DNA of 64,000 bases, taken from Lentinus brumalis (taxonomy: Eukaryota; Basidiomycota; Agaricomycetes; Polyporales; Polyporaceae). Under the pieces are notes generated by a model that made no database searches, was not told the DNA's origin, and worked only from the letters and a program-made list of their open reading frames with translations. The DNA is taken from the NCBI GenBank assembly GCA_001792895.1, contig MARA01000010.1, positions 930,001 through 994,000 on the forward strand. Direction: 5' to 3'. The position numbers and the translations under genes are program-made. Shown here one piece after another: positions 56,931-64,000 of this stretch (the stretch's first letter is position 1; every line of letters begins with the position of its first letter).

Positions 56931-57506
56931 ATGGTCTTTTCTCCGAATCTCGTCGGACTGACAAAACGCCACAGCTTGCAAGATACCATCCGCCGCACCC
57001 TCGCAACCTCGCCACCATCCGCGGCGGCCGCGTTCACCGCGGCCGCACGAGATCGCCTCGTCAGAAGCAAGACCAATGCGGTGCCGGATCCTAACACGCT
57101 TTTCGTTCAAAAGTCAAGCTCGGAATGGGAAGCCACCCCAAAGCTGGAGGCGGTACTGCGCCGAGCTCGGGCTCTGTATGGCTCGGGTATGGGCCTAGCG
57201 AGCCTTCGCGTCCTGACTGCCGTCGTAGTGGCCACAGGCCGCACTCGCTGGGAGCCGGATAGCGATCTCGAAACGCTTCTGGCGTACATAGACGCGGACA
57301 TCTCGCAGGCGGTCGTCAGCGCGGGTCAGGAGATGGATGCGGGACGCACGGGAGCTGAAGAGGAGGCCGAGACGCACAAAGCCATGGCCAGCGCACTGAA
57401 GGCGTGTTCGGACTCGATGGGGGCCTGGGAGGGTGACTTTCCGTTCGAACGAGCGGTGGATAGCATCGAGCAGTGGAAGCCGGGTCAGGCGTCGCTAGGC
57501 CGGTAG
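56931..57506 (+). CDS. Conserved basidiomycete protein of unknown function
   Basis: Single exon, 191 aa, starting MVFSPNLVGLTKRHSLQDTI. The protein is mostly helical, with RRTLATSPPSAAAAFTAAAR, DPNTLFVQKSSSEWEATPKL and EAVLRRARALYGSGMGLASL as the ordered segments. An acidic stretch (EMDAGRTGAEEEAETHKAMA) follows, then a C-terminal helix. Its codon use and compact single exon suggest a true gene. I know similar short proteins from Polyporales but no named domain. The frame is open upstream to 56622, without a better start codon. Confidence 0.65.
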   Translation: MVFSPNLVGLTKRHSLQDTIRRTLATSPPSAAAAFTAAARDRLVRSKTNAVPDPNTLFVQKSSSEWEATPKLEAVLRRARALYGSGMGLASLRVLTAVVVATGRTRWEPDSDLETLLAYIDADISQAVVSAGQEMDAGRTGAEEEAETHKAMASALKACSDSMGAWEGDFPFERAVDSIEQWKPGQASLGR

Positions 57507-58423
57507 TTTGTAGTGCATACTGTAGCGCGTTATGTGCACGAAGTCCGAAAGTCACCTTGGTCCGGACGTCCGCCGTTTGTCGAATGAAACACCGTACCAC
57601 TCCGGATTTAGGGCAGCCAACGGGCCTTGTGATGAGTCACAGTGGGCGGCTAGTATTTTCGCTTCCAGATACCGGGTTAGCGGGTACGGACCTGTGGCGA
57701 CCACTTCATGTCTAGAGTTCACTGAAGCTGTATCGGCCCACCTGGTGACTCATCCACCTGGAAAGGGCCGCAGATAAGACGGCTGAGGCAGGCAGATGGC
57801 CGCATTGCCCGCTGCTGTTGTCTCATCTGGACAGTTCCCCGAGAATGCATCTTCGGAGCTGCTGCAACTGGCAGATGCAACATATGATGGTGATTGAAGG
57901 CTCTGCTAGATAGCTCTTGTTGTGCCGTACGACAGTTGAGGACGACGCTGACCTATGTGGTTTTACGGCAGCAGAACGAACGTAACAAGGACCCCAGTAC
58001 TGATGGCGCCACAATATATCTCTGTCCGTGGGATTAGTGGGATGCGTATTGTAAGGATCCGTGTACTCACCACATCTGGCACAAGGACGATCCATCCTGG
58101 ACTGCCCCAGGAATGATCAGACTGATCAGAATGCCTCCACTCGAGGCATGGAAAAGACGTCTACTGATAGTCACTGCGCACGGCTGCAAAGCGGTGGCAC
58201 AGGTCTCGTGAGCATGCGTTCCGGTTGGGCGCGACTGTATGCGTAGCATACTGATGTGGTGGCATCGTAGTTGCTAGTCGGTGAGTTGCAGATTGCGCGT
58301 CCTGCATACAGGCGCAGCATCGCTCGCTGGGCGGTACGACTAGTTATCATGAGTAGGCATATGGCAGCATTAACCAACGATCAAGGTCCAAGCTAGCGGC
58401 TTACCGGGGAATGTCGAGCTGAA

Positions 58424-58452
58424 GGGGACGGAGGTTAGGAACCTCCGTCCCC
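58424..58452. repeat. Perfect 13-bp hairpin with a 3-nt loop
   Basis: GGGGACGGAGGTT (58424-58436), loop AGG, then its exact complement AACCTCCGTCCCC (58440-58452). It lies in non-coding sequence, with no T-run after it. Confidence 0.9.
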
Positions 58453-60042
58453 GTCACGCCCGCAGGGATTCTCAATGAGTGGCGGCGCGCCCAAGTACGA
58501 TATCGGCCACTCTTCAGGTGACCGGAGGATGCTCCTGTCTTACAATGTCTCGAAAAACAGGGGTGAAGAGCACCCCGTGGTTCAGAACCCAGGGTCGCAT
58601 ATCTCTCCGCTGATCACAGTCGATGGCGTACGCATCCGTGGACTTCGCTGCTGCGTATATGAGCAAAGGGTGCCACAGATCACCAGTGGCTGACCTGCAC
58701 GAAGGTGCCATGCAGGCTCGGCGTGACATGGGTAAGTCGGAGAGGCGGACTAGTGACTCGAGAGGCGCAGCGATCACCACCATGGAGGTATTCTCTCGGC
58801 CCGAGTCTGGATTATACAGACTGCTTCGTGAATGTCTGCTTGCTAATGTTAGAACTTCAATGGATACTAGCCTTGTAATGGGCCTCGTACATGTCGTTCT
58901 CGGGCTTCTGGTGCGTCCTTGGCACGCTCTGCGAAGTTCGAAGCTACCATTCGAGGGTTATCCCGGTAACCAGATGTTACCCGAAGCCGCTGCGACATAC
59001 AATGCAAACGCAATGTGTGAGTAATCGCGCTTCTCTCGACCCATCCGGATATCTGATTTGAGGAACAGCGCTTGACATGGACAGAAGAACAACGTACGGG
59101 TTTGGAAATCTTCGCTGGTAGCGCCGCCTATGTATGCATCCGCGCTGGCGGGTTCAATGCGTGGAACATACACTTGACGCGGCACGACGCACGGTCGGTC
59201 ATAGTGAGGACAGGCCTGTGAGGGCCTGCGGCGGTCAATTCATCCGTGGAGGATGACAGCAGATGACAGCATGGAGAAAACAGGATAGACCTTCCATCTT
59301 GAAAGTCGAGGCTAGATAAATTATCCCCGAAGATCGGAATATGGATGGCACCTCAACGTCAATGGACATGGATTACCAGTCAATCACGTACTGGACACCT
59401 CTCGGTATGGCGTCGAGCGACCGGTGACTGACATGTGCAGCGGAACTGTCTCGTCCACCGCGCTCCTCGGTCCTATGGGCACATCGCTCAACGCAAAAAT
59501 TTATAGTTATGTTGCTCGGCCCACGAGACCGAGCATGGAGATGCCACGTACATAGCTGATTTCAGTCAGAGTCACCCACCGTGAATAGTCGGCATCCCAA
59601 CTGGTTACCGAAGGTGACAGGCGTGAACAAAGCCAGGCCCCAGTGTATGCCGTGTGTGTGCGCTATCGCAGTGAGGACACCAATAAGGTCTGAGGCGTGA
59701 CCCACCGAACGTCGGGCAGTGGTCAAAATCATCCGGGCTGAGTGAGCCCATGGAACACGAGGCCGAGTGGCCCCTTCTCGAGTCCGAGTGTATCGGACCA
59801 GTGGGACGCAATCCAACAGCTAGGCGACGGAGAGGTGGTGCCCCATGCAAAGGACACTTTCTTGAGCTCGCTGGGCATAGGAGCCTGAAGGTCACATATC
59901 TCGGTCTTCCTTCACGGCTTCGTGAGTTGTTGTGCCTCAAAGCTTCGTTCGTTCGTACAAAACGAGACTAATACTCCGTCAGCACTCCGAAGGTACTCCG
60001 GTAGCTCTCTATCGCTGCGCGCGCTGTCAATTGCAGGCCAGA

Positions 60043-60202
60043 CACGACGTGCACCGCCAGAAAACCTAGTCGGTGAAAGGGATGTTACGTCCAGGCGGAG
60101 GATACCTTTCCTTTGTTTTCTAGAGCGCTTAGGCCCGAAACGGTGAAAGGTTGACTATCACATCCCTTTCACCGGCCGATTTTCTGGGGAGTGCACGTCG
60201 TG
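60043..60202. mobile_element. 160-bp foldback / MITE-like element
   Basis: The left end CACGACGTGCAC, then CCAGAAAA and CGGTGAAAGGGATGT, is mirrored by the right end (60152-60202) in reverse complement with few mismatches, giving ~48-bp inverted ends around a ~60-bp centre. The centre has a third partial copy, CGGTGAAAGG (60,139). A 3-bp AGA flanks both sides; it may be a target duplication or chance. Confidence 0.65.
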
Positions 60203-61359
60203 AGATCATGCGTTCCTCCTAGAACACGCGCAGGCACGAAGCTCGCCTTATATCATGGCCATGATGGTTATGCAAGCCATAAGATGGCCAGAGTACCAAC
60301 AGGGATCTCTGAAGAACAGAACGGATGTATGTACAGCTTTGACTGCACTTGCAGAGAGGAGTGGTTGGCACAAACGGACGGTTCAGCAGTGGAGGGTGCC
60401 GTGTGAACGTTTTTGCCATACAGCATCGCGGCCAGCTCCCAGACCTGAAGCTGGTCTCAAGACATATGCTCGACAAGAAAGTCCGCAGCGTATGGCCGCC
60501 GGACGGGAGCAAAGAACGACTTAACCGCGTCCGCAGCCAGAGGCTGTGCAAAGTGTGCCGTCTTGACCCGGTCGAAACGACAATCCAGGTGCACACGAGG
60601 AGCAGGTGGTCCTGGGCAGGTACCGAACATGCTGATATTCACACCGGACACGGCAGCGAGCAAGCGAAAAAGTGGTGGCGTGAGCCCGACCAGGCCCGAT
60701 CCATGCGGATGATGCGAGGTATGTCAACGTACGGGGCCCCACATAAACAGACTCGTGCTCGAGTACTCGAGTGAAACCACGCACGGAGCAGGAAATTGCG
60801 ACGCCTTTTCTGGAGCCGATGGGAACGGGTTCTCGCGTGTCCATGGCTTCAAAGAGGTTGAACTCGCTTCGTCTTCGACCTTCATCCCTGAATCCTGAGG
60901 GCCGCACGCCAAGTGAGCTCAGCTAACTGCGGGCCTTGACATGGGGCGGAAGAGGAGTCCGATAGCAGCGCCGGAGGCTGTCCAATCCGTCTCCGCCTTG
61001 GAGCGGACAGTGCCAGCGCAACGACCTGGCCGGGGATGTGATTGTGAGCGTCCGCCGGTTTTGAGCGACTTCTTGGCTGGCTGACTTCCTCCGCAGGTGC
61101 TTGGCCGTGTACGCAGCAAGAAGATGGACAATACGGTCGCGACTAAGAACAAATACGAGCAGGCCGGGATGACTACGCCGCATCCGCGCACTGCCGAGGT
61201 CGGCATGGCCGGATATAGGCAGGGGCGCCTGCGAGGGGCAGCCTCCTCTGAGTCTGCGGACTGTTGTCAGCTCACGGTCCATTCATAACGCCTCCCATCC
61301 GCAGCCGGCTGCACTTTCTTTCTTTCTTTCCACCCACCCCCATCGCTGTCCTGTTCGTC

Positions 61360-62401
61360 ATGCCCGCTTTCCGCAACTTCGCTCTCGTCGCCGCCGCCGT
61401 CGCGGTGCAGTTGGCTGGCACCACTGCGCAATCGTGAGTCTGCCCCGCGTATGTACGAGATTCTGTCAACGCCTGACACTCGCTGTGCCTTCTCTGCCAG
61501 CCTTAGCATTTCTTCCCAGTGCCAGTCTACGCTCGCCGCTCTCGTGACGTCCTCGGACGCGTCCTGCTTGAACGCACAGGCCCTCGTCGGCCTCGTTGCA
61601 TCGTCCTCGTCCTCGTCCAACACCTCGATCGTGTCCTCGGTCAACACATGGGCGACAGGACTCTGCAGCAAGCCGGCCTGTTCCAACGACACCCTTGCGG
61701 CCGTCGTGTCGAACATCACTTCCGGCTGTTCGGCCGACCTCCAGTCGCTCGGCCTCAGCAACATCGACGCCGGTGAGCTGACCTCGATCGTCCAAACCGC
61801 GTACCCCACCGTGCGCCAGGTTCTCTGCCTCGCCGAGTAAGCACCGCATGTCCTCATTCTGTTTCATCATCTCACACGCGGATCGCCCATGCGCAGCACG
61901 AGCAACAGCAACACGCTCTGTGTCACCGAGGCCCTGAAGAGCATCGAGCCGTACACCGGAGCACTCTCCGTCTCCAACATCGAGTCGATCGCCACGAGCA
62001 TCATGGGCGGCGGGGCGATTCCGAGCATCCCCACGAACCTCACCTGCACGGACTGCGTCAAGGGCGCATTCAGCATCGTCTCCCAGAACTTCGGCGACCT
62101 CATCCCGAGCTCCGTGTCCTCTGACCTCTCCTCCACGTGCGGCGCCTCGTTCGTCGGTAAGTGATGCCCTCTGTGCGAACGCGTTGTAAACGCGGACTGT
62201 GGCTGACCATGGATCTGTTTCCGTATGACATCCGCAGATGGCGCACTGCCCTCGACCGTGACGCAGCTTGCGACCAAGGACGGCTCCTCCACGACCGTGA
62301 CGCCGAACGGCGCCGCGCCCAGCTTCGCTGCGGTGCCGGTCTTTGGCATCGTGGCGGCCTCGCTCCTCGCGGTCTCGTCCGCGTTCGCTCTCCTTGCATA
62401 G
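61360..62401 (+). CDS. Secreted GPI-anchored Cys-rich surface protein (DUF7729-like)
   Basis: Exons 61360-61433, 61501-61836, 61897-62156 and 62238-62401 give 277 aa. Residues 1-23 are a signal peptide (RNFALVAAAVAVQLAGTTA). The mature part holds regularly spaced Cys: SSQCQSTLAAL, DASCLNAQALVGLV, WATGLCSKPACSNDTL, SGCSADLQSLGLSN, VRQVLCLA, NTLCVTEALKSIEP, NLTCTDCVKGAF and SSTCGASF. This gives two related halves, each with internal helices, as in a fungal secreted-protein family I associate with DUF7729. The C-terminus is Ser/Thr-rich (TKDGSSTTVTPNGAAP) and ends in a hydrophobic tail (FGIVAASLLAVSSAFALLA), the GPI-anchor layout. Several N-x-S/T sites are present. Probably a cell-wall protein; molecular function unknown. 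Confidence 0.82.
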
Positions 62402-63156
62402 ACGTTTCCGCGGAATTATGGCGCACGGACGCTTTCCTTCAGTTCTTGCTTTACGATGCTGATCGGACTCGATGGACTGCTCTATCGCACACGCAGAAGT
62501 TGTAGCATGATTTCCCCATTGCAAAGTACGCATTTAGCTTAATCATCGGACATTTGCAATACACATCGGATTGTGGAGGCGTTATTTTTGGTCGCTTCCG
62601 GGCGGTGTGCGTTTCTATTTTCCTGCTGTTGCGCGAGCGCACACAGTATAGCCCGCTTGTTTGCAGGTGCGTAAAGTGCTTCATGTTCTGCCGACTTCGG
62701 CACTGTTCACTTCGCGACAGATTGGCTGACGCGAACAGATGCGGCTCCCTCACGGACGCACAGGCAATGTAGGGACGTTTCGCCGAGGTGCTTGGCAGAA
62801 GACTTCCTCGCGGATCGGACGGTGAGCAAATGAGCATTGATTATATGTGGGCACAATGCCAATGCTGCTGAGACTAGACATGAAATTGTACAGACGTTGC
62901 TCGGATACGGCGTGTGCAAGGGAGACTTGGCATATAGGTATCGAACTGCGGAAAGTGCTGCGGACCAGCGCATCACAGGCAAATGCGCATCCTGCGGACG
63001 AATACGAAGACTTTGGTCGGACAAGCATCGCCGCGACACTCAGAGCTCTTCGACCCCGCATTCAATTATATCAGGCACGATAGACGGCGCCGCTTCCCCA
63101 GGTGGGATCGCGCTCAGGCATATCCTCCAGGTCCGCAGCTCCTGTGGCATGCATCC
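62402..63156. other. 3' to 3' intergenic region
   Basis: This stretch lies between the stop of the surface-protein gene (plus) and the stop of the right-edge gene (minus). No gene, repeat or other feature is supported. Confidence 0.5.
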
Positions 63157-64000
63157 TCATGCACCTCCATGACCTCGGGTCGCGAATATCCCGAAACTCA
63201 TTCGCTGTCCCGTGTGCGGCCGCCGCCATTGTGTGATACCGGGAGCCGTGTCCTCTGCAGGGATGGTGGGGTCGGTCACATCCGTGCCATCGCTAGCCGC
63301 GTCCGTATCGGTGGCGCAAAATGCCATGCCGTCCATGTCCACTGCATGGGGAGATACGTTGCACTCATGCACGGTCGAGGATGACCCTGCAGGCTCTTCG
63401 TCCACTCCTTCCTCCTCCTCCGGCGGAAGACGCTCGTCTCCGTTTGCATCTTCCACCGCCACCTTCCGGCGCATCTTCTTCTTCCCGGGTCCGGAGTCTG
63501 TCCACCGCTTTGTGCCTCCAGTGCGCGTCGCAGCAGCGGGACTCGGACTCGAACTCCCAGCTGGCGGTGGGAGCCCGCCACATGGACCACACGTGCAACG
63601 CTCGACCTCCCCAAACTGGCGCAACGACTCCTCCAGCTGCTCGACCGTACGCGGCGTCCAAAGTGCACTTATAGCCTCCTTCACGTCGTGGCGTTGGTAG
63701 CACGGCATCCGTATTCGGACGTACTCCTGGTGCACCGCGCGCATCCCATCCCGGTCATCCGGCGACGATCCAAGCCGCTCTGCCGCAGCTTTTGTATACT
63801 TGCGCTTCAGTGTGTGGTACCGAACCGGCCCGAGGCATTTCAGCATGGTCAAATGGCGCGCCACCGCGTCGGGCCGGCTGATAGATGCGGGTTGGGAGTG
63901 CACGGGGTTTGTGCAGACGACTAAGATGGATAGGTGCGTGAAGAGGACGTGGCGGTCGCGGTCGGTGCTGCGTTTGAAGGCAGTGCGCACGCGACAAGAG
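63157..64000 (-). CDS. C-terminal part of an unidentified fungal protein (enters from the right edge)
   Basis: The frame is open from the stop at 63157 to the window edge, so the start is outside. The visible N-terminal part reads RTAFKRSTDRDRHVLFTHLS, then DAVARHLTMLKCLGPVRYHT and LKRKYTKAAAERLGSS, an ordered helical region. KEAISALWTPRTVEQLEESL and FGEVERCTCGPCGG (a CxCxxC that could bind metal) follow. The last ~120 residues are basic (GPGKKKMRRKVAVED) and acidic low complexity (PPEEEEGVDEEPAG). I do not recognise the family. Coding potential is supported by the non-repetitive helical segments and by the absence of stops over 840 nt. Confidence 0.6.
   Translation of the reverse strand, partial: SCRVRTAFKRSTDRDRHVLFTHLSILVVCTNPVHSQPASISRPDAVARHLTMLKCLGPVRYHTLKRKYTKAAAERLGSSPDDRDGMRAVHQEYVRIRMPCYQRHDVKEAISALWTPRTVEQLEESLRQFGEVERCTCGPCGGLPPPAGSSSPSPAAATRTGGTKRWTDSGPGKKKMRRKVAVEDANGDERLPPEEEEGVDEEPAGSSSTVHECNVSPHAVDMDGMAFCATDTDAASDGTDVTDPTIPAEDTAPGITQWRRPHTGQRMSFGIFATRGHGGA

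Larger units (their letters stand above)
57507..61359. other. 3.9 kb gene-poor region with small inverted-repeat structures
   Basis: No supported gene on either strand. It contains a perfect hairpin (58424-58452) and a 160-bp foldback element (60043-60202), listed separately. The right end holds the promoter and a CTTTC-repeat leader (61,313-61,330) of the Cys-rich surface protein gene. Confidence 0.5.

Noticed and set aside
58623..59024. 133-codon plus-strand frame starting MAYASVDFAAAYMSKG
   Set aside because: No family motif, no promoter and no neighbouring exon; treated as a chance frame.

Overview
The window is nuclear DNA of a filamentous basidiomycete, most likely an Agaricomycete of the Polyporales type (white-rot bracket fungi). 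The evidence is GC-rich sequence, genes cut by many 45-65 nt GT-AG introns, a GH16 glucanase, a GPI-anchored Cys-rich surface protein, a HET-domain gene, a fungal BTB protein and a KDZ-superfamily DNA transposon. The assignment rests on gene content and protein style only; no database search was run.

Layout. 1-3156 (minus): N-terminal part of a DUF4045-type protein, probably gelsolin/villin-like, running off the left edge. 4030-6136 (plus): UDP-glycosyltransferase in eleven exons. 6513-7062 (minus): small mitochondrial membrane protein. 7594-8430 and 25769-27769 (plus): the two halves of one HET (heterokaryon incompatibility) gene. Between them, 8427-25760 is a 17.3 kb KDZ transposon bounded by an exact 8-bp target duplication and ~60 bp inverted ends. 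It carries an apparently intact 1120-aa CxC2/KDZ transposase (minus, 10177-14058) and three plus-strand accessory genes, one with a GRF-like zinc finger. 28072-29629: GPI-anchored GH16. 30504-31534: NAD-binding 6PGDH/DUF1932-type dehydrogenase. 32145-33611: zinc-finger nuclear protein.

33612-40746 is a 7.1 kb gene-poor stretch holding a 1178-bp non-autonomous element (35836-37013; 32-bp perfect inverted ends, 7-bp target duplication). 40747-42435: conserved fungal protein. 42436-46532: second gene-poor stretch. 46533-47433 (minus): ribosomal protein uS7/Rps5. 48316-50309: coiled-coil protein. 51266-52401 (minus): BTB-like protein. 53536-55113 (minus): aldo/keto reductase. 56931-57506: small protein. 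57507-61359: gene-poor, with a 160-bp foldback element and a perfect hairpin. 61360-62401: secreted GPI-anchored Cys-rich protein. 63157-64000 (minus): C-terminal part of a protein entering from the right edge.

The genes do not form a pathway or cluster; this is an ordinary chromosomal arm disturbed by transposition. The main story is the KDZ element that has split an allorecognition gene. Splice models were made by eye. Those for the UGT, mitochondrial protein, KDZ transposase, GH16, dehydrogenase, 526-aa protein, uS7, BTB and GPI-protein genes add up to whole codon numbers. The KDZ accessory genes, the coiled-coil gene (48316) and part of the aldo/keto reductase are not fully resolved.
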